From: Semisulcospira habei
Taxonomy: Eukaryota; Mollusca; Gastropoda; Semisulcospiridae
Direction of reading: 5' to 3'
DNA: 64,000 bases
NCBI GenBank assembly: GCA_036245525.1
Contig: BTPG01000004.1
Span: forward strand, 20,601,146-20,665,145
Shown piece after piece: positions 41,108-53,011 of this stretch. Numbering within the stretch: position 1 is the stretch's first letter; every line of letters begins with the position of its first letter. The notes below the pieces were generated by a model. The model saw only the letters and a program-made list of their open reading frames with translations. It was not told the origin of the DNA and made no database searches. The translations under genes were made by a program, and so were the position numbers.

Positions 41108-41319
41108 TTAACTCCTTTACTGCCAGTGATCGCAGACCCGCTTGGTCAATTCGCCTCGATAGAGCCCCAGCTGTTGTCAAGGAAATGCGGTCGGCAAAGC
41201 GGAACGTGTCACCAAGAGGCATAGATCCTCATGAGCCCCCGCAACTGCGGGGGCTCGTGAGGATCTATGCCTCTTGTAGCTGGATTGCTATCAGATCTTC
41301 CTGACAGTGGTGGGGTTAA
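41108..41319. mobile_element. hpB MITE, complete reference copy (212 bp)
   Basis: TTAA at 41108 and 41316, terminal inverted repeats ttaactcctttactgccag / ctgacagtggtggggttaa, hairpin 41212-41279. It shows that hpB is a full element with unique arms around the hairpin. Confidence 0.9.
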
Positions 41320-41439
41320 AGAATGAAGAGCTACTGAAGCACTTGACACTAGAACTCGCCAGTGGAACAACGATTGATGGAAACATTCTCAAGACGGATG
41401 AGCGGAAAGGGGTGCATCAGATGGACGTAAGGGGGTTGA

Positions 41440-41640
41440 TGGGATAGGGGGGGAGGGGGGGGGGGGGGGGGAGAGCGAAGCGCGTTCAGACTAACATTTT
41501 TCGGGGAGGGGGGATGGTGGTTGGGCGGCGATGGCGGGCGAAGAAGGACTAAGGGGGTTGCGGGAGGTGGGGGAGGGGGGGGAATGGCGTGGAGGGGAGG
41601 AAGGAAGAAGTTGTTGGGGGGTGGGATGGTGGGGTTGGGG
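41440..41640 (+). repeat. G-rich tract
   Basis: Poly-G runs and gggagg blocks; strongly purine-asymmetric. Confidence 0.85.
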
Positions 41641-41956
41641 CTGATCGCGGTTGAAGCGTGAGTCATTGGTATTTTAATTGGATCAGGAGGACTGTGCAGG
41701 ACCGCCATGACCCGCGAGACTGAAGCACAGTTTATTCGAAAACATTGTCTTATACAAAGTGTTGGTAATGTTTCTACCGGACGAATCCCGGCCTAGCAAA
41801 ATCCTAAGGCGCCAATTACTAGTGAAAACTGAAAGAAAGTTTTACAATAATTATTATTATGTTACTGAAACTCAGAAGCAAGATACTATTTACACTGAGG
41901 TGCTATTGTAAATACTGTTGTATAGACTTATCCCTGACTATTTTAACTCGAAAGAG

Positions 41957-42183
41957 TTAACGTTCAGTGCCATCTGACGCAGCGGATCAGTTGTGTTGCT
42001 GCAATCTTTGTTAATTAAAAAAAACCAACAACACCTAAATGCCCCAGGAACATGGATTCAAAGTGGTGTCAGAAAGAGGGACAGATCCTCATGAGCCCCC
42101 GCAACTGCGGGAGCTCATGAGGATACTCCATACTTCTTGCAGTTGGGTGGTGTTCAACATTTCTCAGCACTGAACACGTTATG
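41957..42183. mobile_element. hpB MITE
   Basis: Left ttaacgttcagtgccatctg, hairpin 42070-42140, right cactgaacacgttatgg. Confidence 0.78.
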
Positions 42184-42309
42184 GAAACACATACCAAAAG
42201 GCACTTTTTGTTTTGTTTTGTTCGAACTACTGTGAACAATTTGTTTGGTTGGCCACCTGATCGACAGTTTTTAAAACATGAACTAGAACGGCAAAATTTC
42301 TAAGCTTAG

Positions 42310-42450
42310 GCTTGGGTTGTCCTCTGAATGCTGCATCACAGTCCAGATCGACCATGATACGGTTCCAGGGTGGTGCCACCCGTGAACTATCAATGGTCTA
42401 TCCAACTGCTGTTCTGCGCCTGTCAAAGTGTCAGAGCGAAATGGGATGAA
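42310..42450. mobile_element. hpA MITE remnant
   Basis: ttgtcctctgaatgctgcat, gatcgaccatgata, ggtggtgccaccc and atcaatggtct. The inner arms are lost. Confidence 0.6.
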
Positions 42451-42804
42451 ACGGACGCAAATTCCTTGAGTAACTCTTAGTTATTTGCACCAGTCTCAAG
42501 ACAAAACCACTCGATTGCAGGAGATGTTGTCAACTGAAATAACAGACACCGCCGCCCATTTCTCTCTCTCTCTCTCTCCCTCCCCCAACCTCCCCCCCCC
42601 CCCCCCCCGCCGTCCCATTTATCCCCTTCCCTCTTCTCCTTTTCTCTCACACCATCTGGCACTCTTTCTTCGACCTGTTACAGTCGCACGCGCCCATCAC
42701 AAATGCACGCGCTCACGCGCTCTCGATTGTGGGCGACAGGTTGCCAATTTCCGACCTTCAAATCCCGTTAGTGCCGCCGGAAACTTTGGCATCCAGCGCC
42801 GTCC

Positions 42805-42920
42805 CGGTGCAGGAGATAGCTAGCTCATGCTAGATTGAGGGTAGTGCTTGATTACTTTGGAATCTGGGGCTTACTTTGGAATCAGGCACTACCCTTTACT
42901 TATCATGACTGAACCCCACC
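42805..42920. repeat. hpA-related hairpin, unlike sequence
   Basis: gggtagtgcttgattacttt / ggaatcaggcactacccttt inside hpA-like flanks (caggagatagctagctcatg). Confidence 0.55.
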
Positions 42921-43203
42921 CAACGACTTGTGTTCTTGGCGAACGATTAGAAGTGTAAGCTAGCATCCATTTGGCTTTGAAAATGTGTGTGTGTGGAGGG
43001 GGTGGGGTGGGGTCGAGGGCCGGGGTGGGGGTGAGGAGCGGAGAGTGAATTCTTAATGACAGTTTTTTTGTTTTTTTCTGTCTGATTTGTGAAGATTCTG
43101 TGCAAAGTTTACCGGATGGAAAAAGAGAACGTTGTCTTTTCACGTCGATTCATTTTCACTTCCCGGGAAAGTGTGCAAGGAAGCGTGACACTGCAAGAAC
43201 TAG

Positions 43204-43208
43204 TATTA

Positions 43209-43278
<70 letters not shown>
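43204..43278 (+). repeat. (CT)n-(CA)n microsatellite
   Basis: About 50 bp of CT followed by 24 bp of CA. Confidence 0.93.
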
Positions 43279-43596
43279 TCAGTTGTTGTCTGGCAGTTCT
43301 CCAGGGATTTTGTATTACTGTGTCACTGCGTGTATTATGGTTCTGTTGACACAAAGAAAACATACGTACGACCCAAATAGGTTTTGGACTGCTGCCAAAC
43401 TTGGTTAACCATGTCACGTGACCCAAGAGATAACAATCCGGTCCAATGGAAACACTTTAGGCCTAAGCCGAAACGGGTTAACCATGTCACGTGGTCAGGA
43501 AAGAATGGCATACGACACCGATAATAAAATACCACAGGCGGATCCGACAGTGTGTGTAGGAAAAGGGGTCTGAACTGCTGTCGGAGGGACACAGTG

Positions 43597-43600
43597 TGTG

Positions 43601-43650
<50 letters not shown>

Positions 43651-43713
43651 CATGTGTGCGTGCGTGCATGTGCGTGCGTAAGTACGCATGCGTGTGTGTA
43701 TGTGTGTGTATCT

Positions 43714-43785
<72 letters not shown>
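43597..43785 (+). repeat. (GT)n and (GA)n microsatellites
   Basis: GT from about 43597 to 43648 and GA from about 43717 to 43784. Confidence 0.94.
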
Positions 43786-43788
<3 letters not shown>

Positions 43789-43933
43789 AAAGTGTTCTGA
43801 GTGAGAAAAAAGGTGCTCAGTAACCAAAGGTCCTCGGGCCCACGACGGCTGCTACTGGGATGAGGATCCACCAACCCTAATCCCTATGAATTGGTGCTTG
43901 AAACAAAGACAACGTAGGAGGGACTAGCTTCCC

Positions 43934-44034
43934 AAAAGACAGTTAGTCCATTTTTTGTGAACAACGAGATTTTCATTGTATTGCAATGAAAATCTTGCTT
44001 TTCACACAATGGACTAATTTAATGTCTTTGCCTT
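43934..44034. repeat. hpF hairpin
   Basis: Arms agacagttagtccatttttt / aatggactaatttaatgtct, centre gattttcattgtattgcaat. Homologous to 22233-22340. Confidence 0.72.
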
Positions 44035-44180
44035 CATAAGGCTGTACGGGGATTGAGGGTGGGGTGGGGGGGGGGGACTTTGGGACCCTCTCCCTCCCGA
44101 GATCCGCCTGGGAGTACAATGTGCATACATTTAACTTTAACTTCCAGCGTCAACTACGAGTAATAGAGACAGGCACTCCG

Positions 44181-44300
44181 TTAACCCCTTCCGTGTCGAG
44201 AGAAAGCGAACACGATCCAGCTGCCAGAGAATACTCATGAGCCCCCGCGGTTGCGGGGGACCATGAGGATCTATGTCGATTGCTGAAGGCCAACGTGTAA
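44181..44300. mobile_element. hpB MITE
   Basis: Left TTAA at 44181 (ttaaccccttccgtgtcgag), hairpin 44219-44284, arms diverged. Confidence 0.78.
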
Positions 44301-44662
44301 CCAGGTTCCAGGTTTCTTCCCTTAAAGACGTCTCTTGACAGAGCACCTGCGAAAACTGAAATAGGCTGTTCTGCTGAGTGAGCCATTCACATAAACACAA
44401 GAGACAGAATGGCACGCCACACAGGGTCTCATAAAAATATTCATTCAGCAGACAGTCGTCTCATTTATGTCCGTGTCCGTTATTATTGGACTGCGGTGGT
44501 ATTACCGTTATCCGTTATGGTTAACCACGCTCGCTCAATGCTGTTTCTATTTTGGGCAACACCTCGCGGATTCGCCTACATCTACTGACGCAGTGCAACA
44601 CGGCCAGTCTAAACCTTACTGTACGCGAGTCAGTGTAAGTAATCAGTGGAACCCGCGGCCGT

Positions 44663-45203
44663 ACCAGCAATAGCCATGGATTCTCATGAGCCCCTGCATT
44701 CGCAGGGGCTCATAAGAATCTATGCCACTTGCAGATAGAGGAATACAGCTGAGAACTTTATCGTCAGACCTTCTACCCGATATAAGGCCGGGGTCCACCC
44801 GTCGTCTCCAGTCCACCATTAACACAGGCACTGTGTCGTCTGCTCCGTCAGGCGGCGCCGTGTATTGTGGGTGTTCTCACCATGGCGCTTACTTCGTTTG
44901 AAGAGATGATCTTACGACCATAACGCTTACTTCGTCACTGCTGCTCTTTCTAGAGCTGCTGTGTTCTGCCCCACCCCCCAAACACCCCTAGGGTCTAAGG
45001 GTCGGATCCCCCGCAGCGACCACGCAGTCACCTGTTTCAGGTGCTCGGTGGATGGGGGTGAGGACCCTGGACCCCCCTTCGGGTTGGCAGTGCGCGGGTG
45101 TGTTTGTCATTGTGTACGCCACCCCGCTTGGCACCCTGAAGGGGATCATGAACGACAGACGACAACTTCACTGAGTTTCCAGGACGTGCAGGAACTATCA
45201 ACG
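44663..45203 (-). repeat. Right copy of ~530-bp inverted duplication
   Basis: Inverted match of 37790-38320. Includes the hpB hairpin 44665-44733. The frame 44961-45254 contains the same VDGGEDPGPPFGL peptide. Confidence 0.85.
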
Positions 45204-45288
45204 CCGGGAAGTACACGTGTTTTCTGGTTTTGTTTGTTTGTTTGTTCAGTGTAGTTAGTGTTTGTGTGTGTTCATTCGGTCTGTTTGT

Positions 45289-45358
45289 TTAACTCATTCG
45301 AGACGTGATGCCTCCGGATACGCGGCTTGAGGCGGTAGGTCAATCTCGAATGAGTTAA
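45289..45358. mobile_element. hpC hairpin MITE
   Basis: TTAA at both ends; ttaactcattcgagacgtga / tcaatctcgaatgagttaa. Confidence 0.85.
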
Positions 45359-45544
45359 CTCAGTAGATCGTTTTATTTGTTGATGTGTTTGTTTGGCCGT
45401 TTATTTGTTTTCATACTGGATTTTTGTTTCAGTATGTCGATTGTTCACGTTTGTTGTGGTTATTGTGGTTGTAGTCTGTTTGGCGGCTAATCGCTTTACT
45501 TGTTCGTTTCCTTTCAGTTTTTTTGTTGTTGTTGTACTCAATAC

Positions 45545-45624
45545 TTAACTCATTCGAGACGTGCCGCCTTCGGATACGCGGCATACGCCGCGTATCCGGA
45601 TTCGGCACGTATCGAATGCGTTAA
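45545..45624. mobile_element. hpC hairpin MITE (80 bp)
   Basis: TTAA at both ends; ttaactcattcgagacgtgc and the CpG-rich tip cggatacgcggcatacgccg. Confidence 0.88.
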
Positions 45625-45898
45625 GCAATGTTGTATTGCGAACAAAATATGCACATGCATGTGTATCATGCGTGCGTTTAGGTTGAGTCTCTGTTTATGT
45701 CATTGTTCGTTTTGCCGGTGTATACGTGAATGTGCACATCGTGTATTCTGCGTATGCAGATCTGTCTGTGAGCTATGTTGATGCGCGTGCTTTTGTAGAC
45801 TGAGTACTTTGCGTTTGTAAATATGTTTGTGTTCGAGCATGTAGGAGCAAACCGGAGTACGCGTGCGTGCTTTTATTTATGAGAGTGCTTTTATCAGT

Positions 45899-46108
45899 TT
45901 AACTCATTACGTCCTGAGGATGAAATTATATTTTTCTTAGATGTTCTCTGAAGTCAATGTCACATTTCTGGAGACAGATGGACCATGATAGTTCAAGGGT
46001 GGTGTCTGAATAGCTTGGCCCTTACAGGCGCCAAGGTATTCTAACACTACCTTTAAACTATCATTTCGAGCCACATCCTGTTGCAGCGTGTCGGGGCTGT
46101 ATAGGTTA
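45899..46108. mobile_element. hpA MITE
   Basis: Left TTAA at 45899. Hairpin 45993-46063, partly decayed (ggtggtgtctgaatagctt / aaggtattctaacactacc). Confidence 0.8.
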
Positions 46109-46305
46109 TGAATGTGTGCCGAAGAGTGTTTGGTACGTGTATAATTATACATGCGCTTTTATTTTATTTTTGTCCATATAACCTCCTCCCCCACCCCTCT
46201 CCCGCCCTATCTCTTTTCTTTTTTCTTTCTCACCCACTGTTTTTTTTTTTGTTGTTTTTTTTTTAAAATCCCTCCAACAAGTCTCTTTTTTACATCATCA
46301 TCATC

Positions 46306-46308
<3 letters not shown>

Positions 46309-46371
<63 letters not shown>
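46309..46371 (+). repeat. (CT)n microsatellite
   Basis: About 60 bp of CT after (CAT)n. Confidence 0.93.
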
Positions 46372-46536
46372 CTTCTCTTGTCTTTGGTCGTACGTATGTG
46401 TGCATTTAACCACACACTCAAGAAAGGCGAGAGGAATCCAAAACAGAAAGTACTTCCGCCTCAAAAGTAGCATTAAACCCCGCTGACCTCTTTCTTGTGA
46501 GTAGCTGGGCTGTACTCAACCAGACCTGTCTTTCAC

Positions 46537-46605
46537 CAGCAAGAGGCATAGATTCTCATGAGCCCCTGCGACAGCAGGGGCCATGAGAATCTATGCCTCT
46601 TGCAG
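46537..46605. mobile_element. hpB hairpin
   Basis: Arms gcaagaggcatagattctca / tgagaatctatgcctcttgc; tip lost one base pair block. Confidence 0.8.
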
Positions 46606-46899
46606 ACGGTAGGCCTTTAGGTGGGACTTGTCTCGCAGTTCCCCAAGTCCCAGTGCTAATCAAGGTTTGAAAGGCGATGGGCAGGCGGGGGTGGCTAAAG
46701 GAGAGGAGGGGGAGTGAGATAAACGAGGGGACAGTTTAGAGGGGGACGGGGGAGGGGAGTCGGAGAGGGGAGGGGGTGGGGGTGGGGGCAGATTATGATC
46801 TGTGATATTCCGATGCGGTAATGATTCATCAGATTTGCTGCCTCTCACATTCTCAGCATCATTATCTCCTAGTGGGCTACACTTTTTTTTTAATTTTTA

Positions 46900-46994
46900 A
46901 ATCAACCACTTAACTGCCGGGTTAAGGTGAACGCTACCCAGCGGGGGCTCATGGGAGTGAGGATGTATGTCTCTTGTTAGTCCTGTGTATTTAA
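46900..46994. mobile_element. hpB remnant abutting hpA
   Basis: cacttaactgccgggttaag, gcgggggctcatgggagtga, gtatgtctcttgtt, ending at the TTAA that begins the next hpA. Confidence 0.55.
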
Positions 46995-47204
46995 CCCATT
47001 CTACCCCAGACACCCCACAGCAAGATAAGGATCGACCATGATAGTTCAAGGGTGATGCCAGAATAGCTTGGCGCCTATGGGCGCCAAGCTATTCTGGCAT
47101 CACCCTTGAACTATCATGGTCGATCTGTGTCCTGCACTGCAATGCAGTCTTCAGAGGACAACAGCAAAATTTAAGGATTTCGGTGTTGGGGTAGAATGAG
47201 TTAA
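46991..47204. mobile_element. hpA MITE, complete reference copy (214 bp)
   Basis: TTAA at 46991 and 47201, ends ttaacccattctacccca / ttggggtagaatgagttaa, hairpin 47034-47124 with perfect inner arms ggtgatgccagaatagcttg / caagctattctggcatcacc. Confidence 0.92.
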
Positions 47205-47399
47205 GTAAAAAATAAATAAATCAGCGCATTAAATAGGCGCTTTATCCCAATTGAAAATCGGCTCAAAGCGCCGCCGCCGCCGCCAACTGAACCCAACAAG
47301 CACGCTCACGTGAATCACGCGCATTCACTCACACACTGTACATAAACACAGAACATTCACGTGGTGCTAAGGGCGCGCTCAAGCGAGCTACTGAAGTTT

Positions 47400-47642
47400 T
47401 TGGAACTTCAAATCGTTTATATTTGAAAGTGATTTGATTAAGTGGGCTGAAATTGATACCAAAGTCGTGGGGGAGGAAGAGCCGGAGTACCCGGCGGAGA
47501 AAGAACCCCCGACGGTCCACCCGAATTAACGGCGACACTTACTAAAGGAGGGGGAGTGAGATGACGCCGGAACCGGGTATCGAACCTCGCACCTCTAGCA
47601 TTGGTGGCAGGCGCTTTTACCGCTGCGCCACGGCGACCGCCC
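47400..47642 (-). mobile_element. tRNA-derived SINE
   Basis: The minus strand starts ggggcggtcgccgtggcgca. A box gtggcgcagcggtaaaagc, B box gcgaggttcgatacccgg, then a unique body with gggttctttctccgccgggt. The anticodon arm is not canonical. Confidence 0.68.
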
Positions 47643-47761
47643 CGATAGTTTATGCCTATAGTTGGTCCCATTTACGTCTGTGCTTTTCACGCAAATGTCA
47701 GTCATTGTGTAGGGGTATCAGACTCGCAGTTCGTGATTACTGGCAGCGAAGGGGTAAAATG

Positions 47762-48116
47762 CCCACTACCGCCCGTGTTCAAAGATACACTTCTGCAACA
47801 GATGGTTACGAAACGCTACACACAGGTCTAGACTTATGGTTCATTTAAACACAGGACAACACAGTTCAGCACACGTCGTTTTGATATCAAGTAATTTGAC
47901 AATTACTGTAAATACAATGCTTTCAGTACGAAAAACAGCTAAAAATAGGTTGACTCGCTAACGGCTTGGCAGAATAAATAAGTGCGATTACGCGTGCTTG
48001 TGCTTTTGCTGCGTGTCCCAACTGCTGTTTCAGTTCATTAGGTGTGTCGACAAGGCATAACAAACACAAATGGTGCTGATATGTGTCTTCAAATTTACGC
48101 GTAGTGGTACTTTAAT
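47762..48116 (-). repeat. Dispersed ~360-bp repeat (second copy)
   Basis: Inverted homologue of 8799-9160. Confidence 0.65.
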
Positions 48117-48654
48117 GTTACGTTGGTTTACATTCAGCTTAGCACGACTATTGCCTTAAAACTGACTTGACCTTTTTCGTTATAATATACAGGCGGTTAA
48201 CTTCCAATGCACTGAAGTGCTGCAGGACACACACTTAACAACACTCATTAAAATTTGTAAGGTTACCGAGTCGGTGGAAATGTGATTTGTTGAAATAAAT
48301 TCTAACACTTGAAACTAACAGCGCTCAAAAGTGAATGGCGTTCCTGCAAGAGAGAAATAATTTTTAATGGTACCCTTTTACTGGCAACACTCATCCTAAG
48401 ATGGACGTAGCAGACGGACACTTGCCAGTTTCAGAGAAACGCGTGCCACTCCTATGACTGGTTGACGGCATGGTCGTCACTTTCATGCTATGCTTGATCG
48501 GTGATGGAAAAATAATGTTTCCGATGCTCCAGAAATGAGTAACTGGACAAGACAATTTAGACAGAATTGACATTTTTTTTGGCGGTCGATAATGAGTCAG
48601 GTTTCCATCAAGTTGACCATGAGTTGTATTAATTAAAATTTGATCAAGCTGAAG

Positions 48655-48706
48655 TTGTGTGTGTGTGTGTGTGTGTGTCTGTGTGTGTGTGCGCGCGCGC
48701 GCACAC
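48655..48706 (+). repeat. (GT)n microsatellite
   Basis: About 50 bp of GT ending in gcgcgcgc. Confidence 0.92.
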
Positions 48707-48733
48707 GCGTACACGTTAATCGCATGTCACAAA

Positions 48734-48813
48734 TTAACTCATTCGCGGCCAGCCGCACCCGGATACGCGGCTTATGCCGCGCATCCAGATGCGGCTGGCC
48801 GCAAATGAGTTAA
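48734..48813. mobile_element. hpC-type hairpin, variant arms
   Basis: TTAA both ends, ttaactcattcgcggccagc / gctggccgcaaatgagttaa. 80 bp like hpC, but with gcggccagccgc instead of gagacgtgccgc in the arms. Confidence 0.85.
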
Positions 48814-49180
48814 ACCATATCATCCACCCCTCACCCCCACCCCCACCCCCACACTCCCCCCTCACCTACACCACGGCACCTCTGGATCTCCTCCCCCCAC
48901 CTTTCCCCCACCGTCTACCTCATCCCTCACCTATTTTATCACGAGGGGAAAAAATAGTTGATGGGTGCTCAGTAAGACATGCATGATTATGAAGCCTGAC
49001 TTGATACAAAATCATTTCCGCATGCTCTTGAGTTTCACACAAAGGCCTCACTGTTGCTTTCTAAAATCACTGCCGTGGAACAGGTTCTCCCGAGGAATGG
49101 CATCGATAACAGCTCAAGCAAATCTGATATCCCTTTTCACTTCCATAGCCAAGATGCTAAACTTTTACAATGGTCACATG

Positions 49181-49345
49181 GAAGATGGATCGACTGTGTA
49201 AGCTCAAGGGTTGTGCCTGATCAACTTGGTCAGATGGGTCAAGGGTGGTGCCTGAGTAGCTTGGCGCCCGTCTGGGCGCCAATCTGATCAGACACCACCC
49301 TTGACCTATCACGGTCGCTCCATCTCTCACAGCGGAAATTGGAAA
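49181..49345. mobile_element. hpA MITE, diverged
   Basis: ggtcaagggtggtgcctgagtagcttggcg / gcgccaatctgatcagacaccacccttgacc in parts; the left arm is partly duplicated. Confidence 0.68.
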
Positions 49346-49640
49346 TGAAAGTGATTGAGATAAAGTTGAAAGTCAGTCACATCAAATACGGTACAGGTCT
49401 GAAGTTAGACAGGCACAACCATTAAAGCTATCACGACCGATCCATCCACCGACTTTGGCACTAACAATGAAAGAGTTGGAGAGAATATTTTTCTGGGTCG
49501 GCGTCATCCCTGAGGAGTCACCCTTCTTTGACAGGCGGATGAGTCTCAAGGGAGGGAACACTCATAGGGTGCGCGCGACTCAGATGGTTGTGTCCCCTGT
49601 TTTCAAATTGCACGTAGTCGGATAGACCAGGGTTCAGTTG

Positions 49641-49738
49641 TATGAGTGAGCTTAGTCCAGCGCCAGCCACTAAGCAAGGTGCTCCGCTATAGCAGAGCGC
49701 CTTGCTTAGTGGCTGGCGCAGGACTAAGCTCACTCATG
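49641..49738. repeat. hpE hairpin
   Basis: Near-perfect 98-bp palindrome, centre gctccgctatagcagagc. Second copy of 22486-22580. Confidence 0.78.
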
Positions 49739-49993
49739 TAACTGGCCCCTGCTCTCTTGTGACTAAAAGCAGACTTCACATAATCATGACGCTGGCAGTC
49801 AGTTATACCAAATGTCGGAAACAGCCGGAACGCTTTTTTTCGGGCGAGGTCTCCGCTCTCCGCCACACTTGTTTTTAGTAATTCACTTCACCTGTTACAA
49901 CCTTCAAATCATGACTGACATAAAAACAACAACAAAGAACCAACAACCGTTATATGCAGTGTTTATTGTATAATTTAACTCCTACACAAATGA

Positions 49994-50078
49994 TCAACTC
50001 ATTCGAGGCGTGCCGTGCCGCCTACGGACACACCGCCTAAGCCGCGTATCCGGAGGAGGCACGCCTCGAATGAGTTAA
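49994..50078. mobile_element. hpC hairpin MITE
   Basis: Right TTAA at 50075, left TCAA. Arms ctcattcgaggcgtgccg / cacgcctcgaatgag. Confidence 0.82.
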
Positions 50079-50235
50079 AAAAATGTAAAAAAAAAAAAAA
50101 ACTTTGAGGAAGAAACAAAAACACCAAGGAAAACTTATTAGGGAACTGATGACTAACTTCCCCCCTACCCCCTCTTCCCTCTCAACCCCCCCTCTCCCGA
50201 CCCTCCCTTCTTCCCCCCCCCCCCCGCCCCCCCCC

Positions 50236-50237
<2 letters not shown>

Positions 50238-50314
<77 letters not shown>
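50238..50314 (+). repeat. (CT)n microsatellite
   Basis: About 75 bp of CT after C homopolymers. Confidence 0.94.
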
Positions 50315-50552
50315 ATCACTCGGAAATAAGGGATGAAGACCGGAAAGAAATGGGAAATGCATGGTCACATTGACGATGAACCTGTAGCTGCTTGCAGGCT
50401 CAGACTAGAAGAATTTGAGGGAGGGGACATTACAGCCAAAGTATTCTTCCGTATAAAATCCGCCTAACAGCATTTTGCTCGCCGGGGAGTGCTATACAAT
50501 ATCCAACAAACCGTTACTCCCCAAATGAATCCTGCAATTATTATAATTATTA

Positions 50553-50632
50553 TTAACTCATTCGAGACGTGCCGCCTCCGGATACGCGGTATAAGCCGCG
50601 TACCCGGATGCGGCACGTCTCGAATGAGTTAA
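50553..50632. mobile_element. hpC hairpin MITE, reference copy (80 bp)
   Basis: TTAA both ends, arms ttaactcattcgagacgtgc / gcacgtctcgaatgagttaa, near-perfect to the tip. Confidence 0.9.
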
Positions 50633-50970
50633 ACCTTTATCCCTTTGGTTGTCGGTATTATTATCATTATCATTATTATTGCCTTCTCTAAGGCTGCAGC
50701 ACACACTGCCAAAAAATGATATGGTACCTTTCACTTTCAGAATGGACTAACATTGATCAGTCAGCAGGGCCTCTTAAGGATGCTTGCCCCTAGCAGATAA
50801 ATGGTGTCAGCTGTCGGGCATGTGACATCCCCTATGGCACCGGTTTCAGGCCACTTTATAGATTTCAAATTAATACCAGCGATCAAAATTTCCGAAACCT
50901 CAGTAGCTGAGCTGACCCTTCGCCGCACCACGTGAATGTCCTGTGTTTGTCTTGTACTGTGTTTGTCTTC

Positions 50971-50979
50971 AGTGTGTGT

Positions 50980-51050
<71 letters not shown>
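50971..51050 (+). repeat. (GT)n microsatellite
   Basis: About 80 bp of GT. Confidence 0.94.
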
Positions 51051-51074
51051 ACGTGAGCGGCGTGCGTATTGAGT

Positions 51075-51146
51075 TCAGTTCGCGGCGCTTTGAACCGATT
51101 CGCAGACGAAAAGCGCCTATATAATAACCGGTATTATTATTATCCT
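51075..51146 (+). mobile_element. Probable SINE 3' tail
   Basis: ggcgctttgaaccgattcgc then gaaaagcgcctatataataa and (tta)n, a typical retroposon end. Head not identified. Confidence 0.4.
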
Positions 51147-51376
51147 GCTGAAACAGGAGTAATGTCCCTTCTTCAGAACGAAGGCCCTGTGCATGAGGTG
51201 ACTGCAGAAGGAACTAAACTGACGAGCCAAAGAATTGCGACATTTTTGGAATCATCTGAAACAAACCTTTTTAGGGGCCAAAACTGTCGCATTTCTTTTG
51301 CTAGTCAGTGTAGCTGGTTTGTGAGGGGTATATATCGAAGAAACTCATGGTGAGAAAGGGTAGGCGCATAGCTTCA

Positions 51377-51801
51377 GACAGATCCCATGTCCTTGCCCAC
51401 CTCTATGAACTCCTTCCCTCTGGCCGCAGACTCCGCACGCACAGAGCTAGGACATTTAGACTACGGAACAGTTTCATCCTCAAATCCACCACTCTAAGCA
51501 ATCTTTAGGTACATCCCCGCATACCCAAACCTAACTCCTCCCGGCCCTATCCCCCTTTACCTGTGCAATCAGTATTATGTATAATTGTGTCTAGGTGGGT
51601 GTGAATGTGTAAGTGCCGCTCAGTGCATAATGGATGTTTATGTGTGAGATGTGTTAGAGCTATGTGTAAAGATTTGCAGTGTATACTTTGTTCATTTAGA
51701 AGTTGTCTTTGTCTTGTTTGTACTACTTGCTATAAATGTACCACAAGTGAATTTCTCTCTTCGAGATAATAAAATACTCTTATTCTTATTCTTATTCTTA
51801 T
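51377..51801 (+). pseudogene. LINE 3' end: last RT-ORF codons and simple-repeat tail
   Basis: The frame 51377-51508 reads DRSHVLAHLYELLPSGRRLR, then ARTFRLRNSFI and a stop, a C-terminal block common to many LINE ORF2 proteins. A 3' UTR follows, ending aataaaatactc and (ttctta)n at 51779-51801. Confidence 0.65.
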
Positions 51802-51874
51802 ATGTCAGTAACACATTTCTGGCACGAGGTACAGCCGGATCCATAAGCAGACTCAAAGGCCGCTTAAGCTCGGT

Positions 51875-52290
51875 GAGTCCCTGTATGGACTCATGTGGAT
51901 TTATGCCCATTTCACGTGAATGGGGTCTAATGCACTGACTAATGAGGATCTATGCCCTTTTAACGAGGATGGGGTCTAATGCAATGATCTATGAGGATAT
52001 ATGCCCTTTTCGCGTGGATGGCGTCTAATGTATACTGACGCATGTGTTTTGTTGTTGTTGTTGTTGTTGCCCCCCCCCCCCCTTCCCATGGATGGAGTCT
52101 ACTGCACTCATACACTGGCAGGAGGATATATGCCATTTTCACGTGGACGGGGTCTGATGCACTGACTTATGCCTTTTTTTGCCTTTGTCTGCTGCGTTGA
52201 TACATGAGGATACACGCCTTTTTCACATGGATAGGATCAGCCGCACTGCCTCGTAAGGATCTATGCCATTTCACATGGACTGGGTCTGCT
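51875..52290 (+). repeat. Degenerate ~50-60-bp tandem repeats from hpB
   Basis: About seven diverged units of atgaggatctatgccctttt, cacgtggatggggtctaatg, cactgac. The aggatctatgcc piece is an hpB arm. Confidence 0.68.
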
Positions 52291-52410
52291 ATTAAGCCGA
52301 GCATAAGGTGACTGCCGAAGGAGCAGGCTGATTTGTGGGCAGACGTGAGACCAATATTTTGCATCTGAGCACACGGTGACTCAGTCACGAGACGGGAGGG
52401 GGCCATATAA

Positions 52411-52525
52411 TTAACCCTTTGGCTGCAGGAGCACAGCGAACAACACCCACATGCAAGAGGCATAGATCATCATGAGCCCCCGCGTCCGCGGGGGCTCATG
52501 AAGATCTATGCCTCTTGCTGGTCGT
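52411..52525. mobile_element. hpB MITE
   Basis: Left TTAA at 52411, hairpin 52454-52521 (gcaagaggcatagatcatca / atgaagatctatgcctcttgc). Confidence 0.82.
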
Positions 52526-52573
52526 CAGTATTCGTGAGGCCGGCTCAGATTTGCAGTTATCCGGTAGTGACTT

Positions 52574-52819
52574 GTGGTGGTTTCGGAGATATTGTTTTTA
52601 GCCGCTGCCGGTACAGCCGAAGCATTACTTAGAAAAATTCTGTTACGCCCTGCCAGCGAGGATATAATGATAGGTGCTTATGATTTTTTGGGAGCTGTCG
52701 AGGATAATGTGTCATGCTGGGCACACCAATGTGCAGCATCTAGCGGCGGCGGCGAAAAGTTGACTTTACTCGACTTCGAAACAAAAGACTTTCATCTGTC
52801 AAATTTAAGAGGTAGATAG
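52574..52819 (+). CDS. Hypothetical 81-residue ORF, not recognised
   Basis: Starts MVVSEILFLAAAGTAEALL, ends LDFETKDFHLSNLRGR. No domain seen and no splice evidence. It may be chance. Confidence 0.15.
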   Translation: MVVSEILFLAAAGTAEALLRKILLRPASEDIMIGAYDFLGAVEDNVSCWAHQCAASSGGGEKLTLLDFETKDFHLSNLRGR

Positions 52820-53011
52820 ATAGCCCTCCTCCCTCCCCCCTCCCTCCTTCCCCCCCCCTTCCCCTCCCCCCTCCACCCCCCTCCCCCAATAACATTTGAT
52901 GCTGGACACCTCTGCATACCGAGGAATGGCTCATTTCACTTCCAGTGACGCGCAGGGTCAAACTTTGCGTCGGCGTTGGTTTCTTACGATCACTTGCGAC
53001 CTTCATTACCC

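Noticed and set aside
43335..43874. Overlapping minus frames with SLSLS and THTHT
   Set aside because: Translation of GA and GT microsatellites.
47560..47642. tRNA gene on the minus strand
   Set aside because: Good A and B boxes but no clean cloverleaf; runs into a unique SINE-like body.
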